Origin: Candidatus Rifleibacteriota bacterium
GTDB lineage: Bacteria; Muiribacteriota; Ozemobacteria; Ozemobacterales; Ozemobacteraceae
Direction: 5' to 3'
DNA length: 37,703 nt
Assembly (NCBI GenBank): GCA_905236675.1
Contig: CAJOND010000027.1
Coordinates: 1 to 37,703 of the forward strand
Shown here: piece by piece, positions 17,298 through 25,790 of the stretch
Numbering within the stretch: the stretch's first letter is position 1
How the letters are laid out: each line of letters starts with the position of its first letter
Made by a program: the position numbers and the translations under genes
The notes under the pieces: generated by a model
What the model saw: the letters and a program-made list of their open reading frames with translations, nothing else
Databases searched by the model: none
Told to the model about the DNA's origin: nothing

Positions 17298-17750
17298 ATG
17301 TTGAATCTTGGTAATTTAAAAAAAGCTATTGGCTCAACTAAAGATAAAAGAAGAGTAGGTCGTGGTAAAGGTTCTGGAATGGGTAACCAGGCTACTAGAG
17401 GTCATGATGGACAATTAGGCCGTGGTAGTAAACGTCATCCATATGCTGGATTTGAAGGCGGTCAGATGCGTCTTGTTCGTATCATTCCAAAACGTGGTTT
17501 TACTAATCCTCATAGAATTGAATTCGCAGTTGTTAATTTGACTGCATTAGAACATACTTTCAATGCTAATGATGAAGTAACATACGAAAAATTAGTTGAA
17601 ACTGGTTTAGTTAAAAATTTCAAATTCCCTGTTAAGATTTTAGCACGTGGTGAAATTACTAAACCGCTTACTGTTCATGCTCATCATTTTTCTGCAGCTG
17701 CAAAAGAAATGATTGAAAAAGTGGGCGGAAAAGCTGTTGAGGTGATATAA
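17298..17750 (+). CDS. rplO: 50S ribosomal protein uL15
   Basis: Late-assembly large-subunit protein. 150 residues; the N-terminal Gly/Arg/Lys-rich arm (RRVGRGKGSGMGNQATRGHDGQ) and the C-terminal globular domain are typical. The stop codon touches the TTG start of secY, and the secY ribosome-binding site lies inside the last codons of rplO. Confidence 0.95.
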   Translation: MLNLGNLKKAIGSTKDKRRVGRGKGSGMGNQATRGHDGQLGRGSKRHPYAGFEGGQMRLVRIIPKRGFTNPHRIEFAVVNLTALEHTFNANDEVTYEKLVETGLVKNFKFPVKILARGEITKPLTVHAHHFSAAAKEMIEKVGGKAVEVI

Positions 17751-19070
17751 TTGTTTCAGAGCCTATCGAACGCTATGAAGATTCCGGAAGTCCGGAACAG
17801 AATTCTCTTTACCCTTGGTATGATTATTGTATTCAGGTTAGGGACTCATATTCCTACACCTGGTGTTAATAGTCAGGCATTACTTGATTTATTGAATCAA
17901 AATGATAATCAGATTTTTTCCTTCTTTAATATGTTTTCTGGTGGAGCATTAAGAAGATTTTCTGTATTTGCTCTAGGTATTGCACCTTACATTAACTCAT
18001 CAATTATTATGCAATTGTTAGTTTATGTAATTCCAAGATTAGAACATCTTGCTAAAGAAGAAGGCGAAGAAGGGCGCAAGACGATTAACCAGTATACGAG
18101 ATACGGAACTGTTCTGATAGGTGCTCTGCAAGCATTTGGTATAAGCTTCATGCTTGAACGTTATGGATGTGTTCTGAATCCAGGATGGGGATTTAGATTA
18201 ATGGCAGTAATTACATTGACTGCTGGTACGTCATTTATCATGTGGCTTGGAGAGCAAATGACCTCTCGTGGAATTGGTAATGGGATTTCTATTCTTATTA
18301 CTGTAGGAATTTTAGCTGGCTTACCACAAGCTATATTGGATCAATATAATAATATGCAGAAAGAAGCTGTAGATGTCTTAATGACTGGTGTTCTTCTTGT
18401 ATTTATTTATATTACTATAATGCTTATTGTATTTGTACAGGATGGAGTCAGAAAGATCCCTGTTCAATATGCAAAAAGAGTTGTTGGTAGAAGAGTTTAT
18501 GGTGGTCAGAACACTTATATCCCATTAAGAGTTAATCAAGCTGGTGTTATTCCTGTAATCTTCGCTAGTTCAATATTGATGTTCCCGGCAATGATCTGTG
18601 AATGGCTAATGAAAGCAAGTTTCATGCAGAATACATTAAATGAATATCCAAAATTGCAATACTTATTTGGGATATTTAATTATAATTCTATATCTTATCT
18701 AATATTATATGTAATATTGATAATTTTCTTTACTTACTTCTATACAGCTATTACATTTAACATTCAAGATCTTGCTGATAACATGAAGAAATACGGTGGT
18801 TTTATTCCTGGTATTCGTGCTGGTCAGAAGACTGTTGAATTCTTGGAAAAGACTACATCAAGAATTACATTAGCAGGTGGTATCTTCTTATCTATTGTAG
18901 CAGTTATTCCTAACCTTTTAATAAAGTATATGAATGTAAACTTCTATTTTGGTGGAACTGCTCTTCTAATTGTTGTCGGTGTTGCAATGGATACCATGAG
19001 ACAGTTAGAATCCCATCTTGTTACTAGAAATTATGAAGGCTTTATGAAAAAAAGCAAAGGTTTAAGATGA
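17751..19070 (+). CDS. secY: Protein translocase channel subunit SecY
   Basis: Central channel of the Sec translocase. 439 residues with ten predicted membrane segments; conserved stretches include the plug region after GTHIPTPGVN, GIGNGISILI, and the cytoplasmic loop ending VEFLEKTTSRITLAGG. The start is TTG, immediately after the rplO stop; GAGGTGAT (17739-17746) is an almost perfect anti-16S match at proper distance, and the protein start (MFQSLSNAMKIPEVRNRILFTL in two pieces: MFQSLSNAMK and IPEVRNRILF) matches the family, so TTG is the real start. Confidence 0.95.
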   Translation: MFQSLSNAMKIPEVRNRILFTLGMIIVFRLGTHIPTPGVNSQALLDLLNQNDNQIFSFFNMFSGGALRRFSVFALGIAPYINSSIIMQLLVYVIPRLEHLAKEEGEEGRKTINQYTRYGTVLIGALQAFGISFMLERYGCVLNPGWGFRLMAVITLTAGTSFIMWLGEQMTSRGIGNGISILITVGILAGLPQAILDQYNNMQKEAVDVLMTGVLLVFIYITIMLIVFVQDGVRKIPVQYAKRVVGRRVYGGQNTYIPLRVNQAGVIPVIFASSILMFPAMICEWLMKASFMQNTLNEYPKLQYLFGIFNYNSISYLILYVILIIFFTYFYTAITFNIQDLADNMKKYGGFIPGIRAGQKTVEFLEKTTSRITLAGGIFLSIVAVIPNLLIKYMNVNFYFGGTALLIVVGVAMDTMRQLESHLVTRNYEGFMKKSKGLR

Positions 19071-19071
19071 G

Positions 19072-19743
19072 ATGACAGAAAAACGAATACTTAATCTTAT
19101 ATTTCTTGGTCCTCCAGGTGCCGGGAAAGGTACTCAGGCCAGGATGATACAGGAAAAGTATTCTATTCCTCAGATATCTACCGGAGACCTGATGAGAAAT
19201 GAAATCTCATCAGGTTCTTCTTTGGGGAATAGATTAAAATCCTTTATCGAAAGTGGTGGACTTGTTCCAAATGAGTTGACTTTAAGCATATTGCTTAATC
19301 GAATCAAAAAAGAAGATTGCAAAAATGGCTTTCTTCTTGATGGGTTCCCTCGTAATGTTGAACAGGCTGAAGAACTAGAAAAAGCACTAGCAAGTATGAA
19401 TACTGAACTTTCTGGTGTAATTGCTCTCGAAGTTGATGATTCTGATTTAATTAGTAGATTATCAGACAGACGCATATGTAAAGGTTGCGGGGATTCTTAT
19501 CATCTTCAGTTTAAGAAGCCCAGCGTAGATGGCAAATGTGATCATTGCGGTGGTGAACTTTATCAAAGACGTGATGATTCTGAAGAAGTAATTAAAAATC
19601 GTTTAAAAGTTTATCATGAACAAACGGCTCCACTAATTGATTTTTATTCTGAAAAGAAAAAATTGTCAAAAATTAATGGAAAAAATAAAATTGACATGAT
19701 TTTTTCAGAAATTTGTGATATAATCGACAGACTTAAATCTTAA
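19072..19743 (+). CDS. adk: Adenylate kinase, zinc-binding LID type
   Basis: Interconverts ATP plus AMP with two ADP. 223 residues. The P-loop GPPGAGKGT is at 13-21, the AMP-binding GFPRN near 91-95, and the LID carries four cysteines (136, 139, 156, 159), so it is the long, zinc-binding form common in Gram-positives and some other phyla. The ATG follows the secY stop by one base. The usual next gene, map (methionine aminopeptidase), is absent and a terminator follows. Confidence 0.95.
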   Translation: MTEKRILNLIFLGPPGAGKGTQARMIQEKYSIPQISTGDLMRNEISSGSSLGNRLKSFIESGGLVPNELTLSILLNRIKKEDCKNGFLLDGFPRNVEQAEELEKALASMNTELSGVIALEVDDSDLISRLSDRRICKGCGDSYHLQFKKPSVDGKCDHCGGELYQRRDDSEEVIKNRLKVYHEQTAPLIDFYSEKKKLSKINGKNKIDMIFSEICDIIDRLKS

Positions 19744-19766
19744 GTCGATGATTATAGATTTGGGAT

Positions 19767-19808
19767 TAAGGAAATCAGTTCACTGATTTCCTTATTATAT
19801 TTTGTTGT
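19767..19808 (+). terminator. Terminator-like hairpin between adk and infA
   Basis: A 12-bp perfect stem (19767-19778 with 19783-19794, core AAGGAAATCAG/CTGATTTCCTT) with a TTCA loop and an AT-rich tail containing TTTT. The tail is less uniform than at other terminators here, so termination may be partial. infA must then rely on read-through or on a weaker promoter in 19800-19900 that I cannot assign with confidence. Confidence 0.65.
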
Positions 19809-19916
19809 AGAGACTAAATTTATATTTAGAAGATATACTTTTAAAGAAAAGGTTTAGTTCGGTACACAATACTCAACCTGCCAGGCGGGTTTATAAAGAA
19901 AGGGTTCTAGTGAAAA

Positions 19917-20135
19917 ATGAGCAAAGGTGATACTCTTCAGATGAATGGCACTGTTTCTGAAGCACTGCCAAATGCCAGTTTTAAGGTAGAACTTGAAAAT
20001 GGTATTATGGTACTCGCTCACATCTCTGGTAAGATGAGAATGCACTACATTCGTATTCTTCCTGGTGATAAGGTCACTGTAGAACTTACTCCTTATGATT
20101 TGACCCGTGGGCGAATAGTCTATCGTTTTAAGTAA
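19917..20135 (+). CDS. infA: Translation initiation factor IF-1
   Basis: 72-residue OB-fold factor that binds the A site of the 30S subunit during initiation. The sequence from [12 protein letters not shown] to [19 protein letters not shown] and the C-terminal [12 protein letters not shown] are diagnostic. The nearest Shine-Dalgarno-like element (AAAGGG, ending at 19904) is about 12 bases from the ATG, a weak arrangement. It opens the alpha-operon part of the cluster. Confidence 0.95.
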   Translation: MSKGDTLQMNGTVSEALPNASFKVELENGIMVLAHISGKMRMHYIRILPGDKVTVELTPYDLTRGRIVYRFK

Positions 20136-20179
20136 GTCCTGACGAACGATAGAAATTACTGACGCAGGAGGAATATAAA

Positions 20180-20293
20180 ATGCGAGTTAGGGCATCTGTG
20201 AAAAAAATTTGTGAAAAGTGTAAAATTATTAAACGTCGCGGTATAATTCGTGTCATTTGTGAAAATCCAAGACACAAACAGCGACAGGGCTAA
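20180..20293 (+). CDS. rpmJ: 50S ribosomal protein bL36
   Basis: A 37-residue protein that is easy to miss. It begins [15 protein letters not shown] and ends [10 protein letters not shown], with the C-x2-C...C-x4-H zinc pattern (C11, C14, C27, H32) of the C+ form. AGGAGG lies 7 to 8 bases before the ATG. Its place between infA and rpsM is the classical order. Confidence 0.95.
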   Translation: MRVRASVKKICEKCKIIKRRGIIRVICENPRHKQRQG

Positions 20294-20311
20294 TTACCAG
20301 GAGGAAGAATT

Positions 20312-20677
20312 ATGGCTCGTATAGCTGGTGTTGATCTGCCTCGAAATAAACGTGTTGAAGCAGCTCTTCCCTACATTTATGGTATTGGTTGGACAACTGC
20401 AGGTGATATCCTAAAGAAGACCAACATCAATCCAGACACCCGTGTTAAAGACCTTACAGAAGATGAAATCACTCTAATCAAGAAAGTTCTTGAAGCTGAT
20501 TATCGTGTTGAAGGTGATCTTAGACGTGAAGTATCAATGAACATCAAGAGATTGATGGAAATTGGTTGTTATCGTGGTTTAAGACATCGCAAAGGTCTCC
20601 CAGTTCGTGGTCAAAGAACCAAAACTAATGCTCGTACTAGAAAAGGTCCGAGAAAAGCAATCAAAAAGAACGGTTAA
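20312..20677 (+). CDS. rpsM: 30S ribosomal protein uS13
   Basis: Head protein of the small subunit forming bridges to the large subunit. 121 residues, starting [16 protein letters not shown] and ending with the [17 protein letters not shown] tail that reaches the P site. AGGAGG precedes the ATG. Confidence 0.95.
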   Translation: MARIAGVDLPRNKRVEAALPYIYGIGWTTAGDILKKTNINPDTRVKDLTEDEITLIKKVLEADYRVEGDLRREVSMNIKRLMEIGCYRGLRHRKGLPVRGQRTKTNARTRKGPRKAIKKNG

Positions 20678-20717
20678 TTCTTTTTGAGGATGTAAACTGA
20701 TTTTATAGGAGTTAAAA

Positions 20718-21119
20718 ATGGCAAAATCAGGAGCTAAGTCCAAAGTCCGAACCAAAAAGCGCGAAAAAAAGATCGTTGCTAAAGGTCAGGCACATATTCA
20801 ATCAACTTTTAATAATGTTATCGTGACAATTACCGATATGACTGGTAATGTTTTATGCTGGTCTTCCTCTGGTTCAAATAGTTTTAGAGGTTCCAGAAAG
20901 TCTACCCCATATGCCGCTCAGGTTTCTGCTGAAATCACAGCTAAACGTGCCCTTGAATATGGCATGAAAGAAATCGAAGTTTTCGTAGCCGGTCCTGGCA
21001 TGAGTCGTGAATCTGCTATTCGTGCTTTGCAGACAACTGGTATTCAAGTTACTGCAATTAAAGACGTATCCGGCATTCCACATAATGGTTGTCGCCCACC
21101 TAAGCGACGCCGAGTCTGA
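20718..21119 (+). CDS. rpsK: 30S ribosomal protein uS11
   Basis: Platform protein of the small subunit. 133 residues with [15 protein letters not shown], the [14 protein letters not shown] motif and the C-terminal [13 protein letters not shown]. The 40-base gap after rpsM contains no obvious signal beyond the ribosome-binding site. Confidence 0.95.
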   Translation: MAKSGAKSKVRTKKREKKIVAKGQAHIQSTFNNVIVTITDMTGNVLCWSSSGSNSFRGSRKSTPYAAQVSAEITAKRALEYGMKEIEVFVAGPGMSRESAIRALQTTGIQVTAIKDVSGIPHNGCRPPKRRRV

Positions 21120-21133
21120 GGAGGCAATTTGTT

Positions 21134-21766
21134 ATGGCTAGATATACTGGTTCAGTTTGTAGATTATGTCGTCGTGAAGGCGATCAACTTTTCTTAAAAG
21201 GTGCCCGTTGTTTCACAGAAAAATGCGCATTCAAGCGTCGTTCAATGGTTCCTGGTCAGCATGGTGCTGAAGCAGCTAGAAAGAAACCTACAGGATATGA
21301 AGTTCAACTTCGTGCCAAACAAAAAGTTAGAAGAACTTATGGTATCCTTGAACGCCAATTCCATACTTATTATGAAGTTGCAAGCCGCCAAGAAGGCAAT
21401 ACAGGTATCAACCTTCTTCGCCAATTAGAAACCCGTCTTGATAATGTTGCTTATAGAATGGGATTTGGTCTCTCTAGAGCTCAAACAAGAATGTGGGTTA
21501 CTCAAGGACATTTCGAAGTTAATGGCAAAAAATGTAATATTCCAAGTTACCAATTAAAAATTGGTGATGTTGTAACTATTAAAGAAAATAGTAAAGTAAA
21601 AGGTCAAATTAAAGACGCTCTAGAAATTAATTCAAGTCGTGAAGCTAGCCCATGGTTAGAAGTAGACCGTGAAAATCTTAAAGGGACTTTCAATGCCCTT
21701 CCGGAACGCTCTCAACTTGATCCAAAGATTCAAGAACATCTTATTGTTGAATACTACTCTCGCTAA
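21134..21766 (+). CDS. rpsD: 30S ribosomal protein uS4, zinc-binding type
   Basis: Primary 16S rRNA binder and, in several phyla, autogenous repressor of this operon. 210 residues; the N-terminal CRLC and CFTEKC cysteine pairs mark the C+ form, and the S4 RNA-binding domain follows (LETRLDNVAYRMGF). AGGAGG precedes the ATG region. Confidence 0.95.
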   Translation: MARYTGSVCRLCRREGDQLFLKGARCFTEKCAFKRRSMVPGQHGAEAARKKPTGYEVQLRAKQKVRRTYGILERQFHTYYEVASRQEGNTGINLLRQLETRLDNVAYRMGFGLSRAQTRMWVTQGHFEVNGKKCNIPSYQLKIGDVVTIKENSKVKGQIKDALEINSSREASPWLEVDRENLKGTFNALPERSQLDPKIQEHLIVEYYSR

Positions 21767-21786
21767 TAATTAGGAGGATGGTTCGC

Positions 21787-22797
21787 GTGATTGAAATTAA
21801 TCAACCTAAATTAATATATAGACAGGGTGAAAACTCTAATCATGGTATTATTGAAGTAGAACCACTTGAAAGAGGTTATGGACAAACATTAGGTACTGCA
21901 TTCAGACGTGTTTTGTTATCATCTCTTCCTGGTTCAGCAGTTTCTTCTGTAAAAATTGATGGAGTTTTACATGAATTCTGTAGTATACCGGGCGTAGTAG
22001 AAGATGTTACTACAATAATTCTTAATTTAAAGAAACTTATTGTTAACGTTGAAACAGATGAACCTGTTACTGTTAGACTTGAAGTAAAAGGTCCAGCAGA
22101 TGTTACTGCTGCAGATTTACCTTCTAATCCAGATTTAATGGTTATAGATGAAAATACTCATATTGCTCAAATTACAGGCGATGTAACTTTGGGAATGGAT
22201 ATTACATTTAAACGTGGTCGTGGATATGTTTTGGCTGATGATAATCAGACTTCTAACGATTCTGTTGGAACAATATTGGTTGATTCCCAATTTTCTCCAG
22301 TAACTAGAGTTATGTTTGAAGTTTCAGAAGCTCGTGTTGGTCAGAACATCAATTACGATAAACTTACTCTTCAGGTTTGGACAAATGGCAGTATGCAACC
22401 AGCAGAAGCTGTTGAAACTGCATCTAGATTTTTGAAATCTCATATTGATTTGTTTGAATCACTTAAAGAAGAAATTATTGATGATAGAGAAGATTTACCT
22501 GTTCACAATGAAGAACTTGTTATGGTATCTACTCAGAAACAAGAACCAACTTCTAAGGGTAATACTGAAATATTAATTAAAGACCTGGAATTTTCAGTTC
22601 GTTCAAGAAACTGCCTCAAGAGAGCTGGAATTCAGACTCTTGGTGAACTCGTTAACAAAAAAGTATCTGAACTTCTTGAAATTAAGAATTTTGGTAAAAA
22701 ATCTCTTAAAGAAGTTAGAGAAAAGCTTGCTCAATTCAATATGCAGCTTCCTGATGATGATGGTTCAATAGATGATGACGGAGGAAATGAAGAATGA
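21787..22797 (+). CDS. rpoA: RNA polymerase alpha subunit
   Basis: Alpha nucleates polymerase assembly through its N-terminal domain and contacts activators and UP elements through its C-terminal domain. The N-terminal domain has GYGQTLGTAFRRVLLSSL, and the C-terminal helix-hairpin-helix domain has FSVRSRNCLKRAGIQTLGEL; the end is acidic (DDDGSIDDDGG). The frame opens with ATG 21778, but AGGAGG (21772-21777) abuts that codon and is 9 bases from the in-frame GTG at 21787, giving the usual start MIEINQPK; GTG is preferred. Its stop overlaps rplQ as ATGA. Confidence 0.94.
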   Translation: MIEINQPKLIYRQGENSNHGIIEVEPLERGYGQTLGTAFRRVLLSSLPGSAVSSVKIDGVLHEFCSIPGVVEDVTTIILNLKKLIVNVETDEPVTVRLEVKGPADVTAADLPSNPDLMVIDENTHIAQITGDVTLGMDITFKRGRGYVLADDNQTSNDSVGTILVDSQFSPVTRVMFEVSEARVGQNINYDKLTLQVWTNGSMQPAEAVETASRFLKSHIDLFESLKEEIIDDREDLPVHNEELVMVSTQKQEPTSKGNTEILIKDLEFSVRSRNCLKRAGIQTLGELVNKKVSELLEIKNFGKKSLKEVREKLAQFNMQLPDDDGSIDDDGGNEE

Positions 22798-23492
22798 GAC
22801 ATCAGATAAAGCTACGCAAGTTTGGGCGTGAATCTCATCAGAGAAAAGCACTGTTGAGATCTCTTTGCGCTTCACTTGTAAAATATGAAAAAATTGAAAC
22901 TACACTCGCTAAAGCAAAAGATCTTCGCAGAGTAATGGAAAAAGCTGTTACATTAGCAAAGAATTATAATAATCCTGAAAAGTTAAATGCTAAGGCTGAT
23001 GAACATCAGACTAAAGAACAACATTTAGCTGCTATCAGAGCTTCTAAGCGTGTTCAACTAAGTTCCTATTTCCATGGTTCTCAAGATCGTGAAATACTTG
23101 GTCGTAACGAAATTAAGAAATATATTTCTAATTTAAAAGAAGAAGATCGCAAAGCTGTTGAAAAATATATGGAAGATCAGACTAAGAATCCAAAGCCTGA
23201 TTTCGTAATTGATTATATTCCAGCTGTTGCTTCAAGACAAGTTACAATTAAGAAAACAGTTGATGGAAAGACCGTTAAAGAAGAAATCACAAGAGAACGT
23301 GGTAAGACTAAAGTTAGTCGAAAGCGTGGAGGTGCCACAAGAATACTTAGAGTTGAAGGCACTCTTACTAAACTCTTGAATCGTATTGCTCCTCGTTTTA
23401 AAGATGTAAATGGTGGTTATACCAGAATTTACAGATTAAAAACCAGACGTGGCGATAATGCTGAAATGGCAATTATCGAATTCACTAAATAA
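22794..23492 (+). CDS. rplQ: 50S ribosomal protein bL17 with large internal insertion
   Basis: 232 residues against the usual 115-130. Residues 1-56 match the bL17 N-terminal half (HQRKALLRSLCASLVKYEKI, TTLAKAKDLR) and residues 191-232 match the C-terminal half (RIAPRFKDVNGGYTRI, RRGDNAEMAIIEF). Between them lies about 130 residues of lysine- and glutamate-rich sequence, replacing the roughly 20 residues usual there. It includes a basic stretch near 165-187 (ERGKTKVSRKRGG). The frame is open throughout, so the insertion is real coding sequence rather than a frameshift. The gene overlaps the rpoA stop by 4 bases. Confidence 0.92.
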   Translation: MRHQIKLRKFGRESHQRKALLRSLCASLVKYEKIETTLAKAKDLRRVMEKAVTLAKNYNNPEKLNAKADEHQTKEQHLAAIRASKRVQLSSYFHGSQDREILGRNEIKKYISNLKEEDRKAVEKYMEDQTKNPKPDFVIDYIPAVASRQVTIKKTVDGKTVKEEITRERGKTKVSRKRGGATRILRVEGTLTKLLNRIAPRFKDVNGGYTRIYRLKTRRGDNAEMAIIEFTK

Positions 23493-23507
23493 GAATACGT
23501 ATTATAG

Positions 23508-24242
23508 ATGATTCTCTTTGACAGAGTATCTTTCTGTTATAATGAGAAAGATGAAACCTCCTTTATTATTAAGGAGGTTTCTTTTACTTTAAAAAAAGGT
23601 TTAATAAATGGTCTTATCGGAAAAAATGGCTGCGGTAAATCAACAATTGCTAGAATGATTGTAGGTTTATTAGAGCCTACAGATGGAGAGATTATCTTTA
23701 AAGATGAAAATACAGAAAATAATCCTTATTATTTTTCTGGAATGATATTTCAAAACCCCGATAATCAAATAGTTGGAACAACTATAGGTGATGATATTGC
23801 ATTTGGATTAGAAAACCTAAATTTACCAACAGAAAATATTCAACAGTTAGTTAATAAAGCAGCCTCGTTGTTTGGTTTTGAAAATATGTTAGATATGCCT
23901 GTTTCAAAACTTTCAGGCGGACAAAAACAAATGCTTTGTATTGCATCTGTTTTGGTTTTAGAGCCAAGCTGGATAATATTTGATGAGCCGACGTCACATT
24001 TGGATCCATGGACTAGAAAAGAATTTTGGAATATTATAGAGTTTTTAATCAAACAAAGTAACACTGGAATTATTGTTATTTCCCAATTACCTGATGATAT
24101 AAATCATTTTAATAATATTTGTATATTAAATGAAGGAAAAATAATATTTAACGATTCATATCAAAATTTTACATCAATTAGTCAATTACCAAATGGACTT
24201 GTTTTTCCAGAAAACATAATGATTAATAGATATTTAAAATGA
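23508..24242 (+). CDS. ecfA1: ECF transporter ATPase, first subunit
   Basis: ATP-binding subunit of an energy-coupling factor transporter for vitamins or metal ions. 244 residues. Walker A is GKNGCGKST (38-46), the Q-loop is IFQNPDNQ, the signature is LSGGQKQ, and Walker B is IIFDEPTSHLD. The gene begins 15 bases after rplQ without a recognisable Shine-Dalgarno sequence. The N-terminus (MILFDRVSFCYNE) is typical, so the start is probably right. A terminator-like hairpin lies inside codons 16-26. ecfA2 overlaps the stop as ATGA. Confidence 0.9.
   Translation: MILFDRVSFCYNEKDETSFIIKEVSFTLKKGLINGLIGKNGCGKSTIARMIVGLLEPTDGEIIFKDENTENNPYYFSGMIFQNPDNQIVGTTIGDDIAFGLENLNLPTENIQQLVNKAASLFGFENMLDMPVSKLSGGQKQMLCIASVLVLEPSWIIFDEPTSHLDPWTRKEFWNIIEFLIKQSNTGIIVISQLPDDINHFNNICILNEGKIIFNDSYQNFTSISQLPNGLVFPENIMINRYLK
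23528..23585 (+). terminator. Double hairpin with terminator form inside ecfA1
   Basis: Two adjacent perfect hairpins lie within the coding sequence. The first pairs 23528-23535 with 23545-23552 (ATCTTTCT/AGAAAGAT). The second pairs 23553-23563 with 23571-23581 (GAAACCTCCTT/AAGGAGGTTTC), loop TATTATT, followed by TTTT. The second has the form of an intrinsic terminator, and its right arm contains AAGGAGGT, a perfect Shine-Dalgarno core. It may limit transcription from the ribosomal operon into the transporter genes. Confidence 0.5.
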
Positions 24243-25036
24243 AATTACGTATAGGAAACCTAATTATTAAATTTAATGACAAACCCTTCTTAGGGCCTAT
24301 TGAATCTACTTTTGAATCAGGTCATTTAAATTTAATTGTAGGTCGTTCAGGTTGTGGTAAAAGTACTCTTTTAAAACTTATTGCTGGTTTTCATTCTGAT
24401 TATACTGGAGCCTTAGCTTTAGATGACGATTATTTTAATTCTGAAGGTAATGTTGCATTAGCATTTCAAAATCCTGAATCTTTATTTTTTAATTCTTCCG
24501 TATTTGAAGAAATATCATATTCTTTAAAAGTAACAGATAAAAAAGATAACATTGAGGAATTGACTAAAAGCTGGATGTTAAAATGGGGAATAGCTCCTGA
24601 AGTTTATAGTAATAAATATCCTTTCAAACTTTCTGGAGGTGAAAAGCGTAGAGTTGCTCTTGCTGCTTGTACTATTTTACAACCAAAAATAATCTTATTA
24701 GATGAACCATTGGCAGGTTTGGATAGGGTGGGGCAGAACGATTTATCACAGATAATTACTTCTCTTTCAAAAGAACATATAATAATTGTTGTAACTCATG
24801 AACCAGAACTTTTATTAGATCAAACTACCAACGTTCTATTTTTAAATAACCAGCAAACTCAAGAATATGATTATAACTCTTTTTTATGTAATTGTATAAA
24901 TAACCCTGATTTTTATCCCTTGCCAGAATGGTATACTTCTTTTTTGAAACCATATGCATATTATAATAATTTACCTCTAGTAAACGCAAAATCTGTTGCT
25001 GAATTTATAACTAGGATATCAAATGAATCAGCTTGA
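24239..25036 (+). CDS. ecfA2: ECF transporter ATPase, second subunit
   Basis: Second ATPase of the ECF module. 265 residues. Walker A GRSGCGKST (35-43), signature LSGGEKRR, Walker B IILLDEPLAGLD, and a switch-region histidine (VVTHEPE). It overlaps ecfA1 by 4 bases and ecfT by 14, so the three are translationally coupled. Its C-terminal 60 residues are lineage-specific. Confidence 0.9.
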   Translation: MKLRIGNLIIKFNDKPFLGPIESTFESGHLNLIVGRSGCGKSTLLKLIAGFHSDYTGALALDDDYFNSEGNVALAFQNPESLFFNSSVFEEISYSLKVTDKKDNIEELTKSWMLKWGIAPEVYSNKYPFKLSGGEKRRVALAACTILQPKIILLDEPLAGLDRVGQNDLSQIITSLSKEHIIIVVTHEPELLLDQTTNVLFLNNQQTQEYDYNSFLCNCINNPDFYPLPEWYTSFLKPYAYYNNLPLVNAKSVAEFITRISNESA

Positions 25037-25769
25037 AATTAATAATTCTAAATTAATTTTATTAAGTCCTATTACGAAGGGTATTCTTTGTGTTGCCTTT
25101 ATATTAATGTTTTCTTTTTTATGTAAGAACTGGCTTGTTGCACTTACTTTGAATTTATTCATATTATTAATTTGTGTTTATTTGAAAGAGGATTTCCTTC
25201 AACTCATTTTATCTATAAAAAGAATTTGGTTTTTGTTAATTGTTGTAGGAATTGTTCAAGGATTTACAGGAAAGTCTTCTTTTGATCTTTTCTCTGCATT
25301 AAATGCTATTTTTAAAATTTTAGGAATATTTTTTACTGCAAATTTATATACAAAGTTATCTACTCAAAATGAACTTCTTTATTTTTGGGAAATTTGTTTT
25401 AAACCTCTCAATCTATTTGGCTTTTCTTCTAGTGAACTAGCTTTAACAATGGTTATAGCAATTAGATTTCTTCCCGTATTCACCGATGAAATAGAAAGAA
25501 TTAAAATTGCTCAAATAGCCCGTGGAGCTAAAATTAAAAGAAACTCAATTTTTTCTATTTTCAGTTTTATGCCTCTTTTAATTCCAGTTCTTACACAAGC
25601 TATTATGCGCTCGGAAGAATTAGCAGATGCTATGGAAGTTAGAGGTTATGTCCCTAACAGACCTCGTGGTAGATATAAAACTTATAAATTATGTAAATAC
25701 GATTATTTGGCTTATATTGTTTTATTAGTTACTATTACTGTTCTTATATTAAAAAAATATTACTTTTAG
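25023..25769 (+). CDS. ecfT: ECF transporter transmembrane T subunit
   Basis: Membrane coupling subunit that links the ATPase pair to exchangeable substrate-binding S proteins. 248 residues with four to five hydrophobic segments. It carries the two family coupling motifs, ARG (166-168, in QIARGAK) and VRG (206-208, in MEVRGYV). No S component is in the window, so the substrate cannot be named; it probably serves several S subunits encoded elsewhere (group II arrangement). Convergent with the ABC permease gene after 21 bases. Confidence 0.9.
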   Translation: MNQLEINNSKLILLSPITKGILCVAFILMFSFLCKNWLVALTLNLFILLICVYLKEDFLQLILSIKRIWFLLIVVGIVQGFTGKSSFDLFSALNAIFKILGIFFTANLYTKLSTQNELLYFWEICFKPLNLFGFSSSELALTMVIAIRFLPVFTDEIERIKIAQIARGAKIKRNSIFSIFSFMPLLIPVLTQAIMRSEELADAMEVRGYVPNRPRGRYKTYKLCKYDYLAYIVLLVTITVLILKKYYF

Positions 25770-25790
25770 TTCATATCCTACTTAGTTTTT

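Noticed and set aside
19880..19896. Short GC-rich inverted repeat (ACCTGCC/GGCGGGT) before infA as a terminator or operator
   Set aside because: Only a one-base loop in the paired form and no T run; no clear role.
23518..23543. TTGACA and TATAAT inside the first codons of ecfA1
   Set aside because: Both hexamers are perfect but only 14 bases apart, too close for sigma70. They also lie in the hairpin region and coding sequence.
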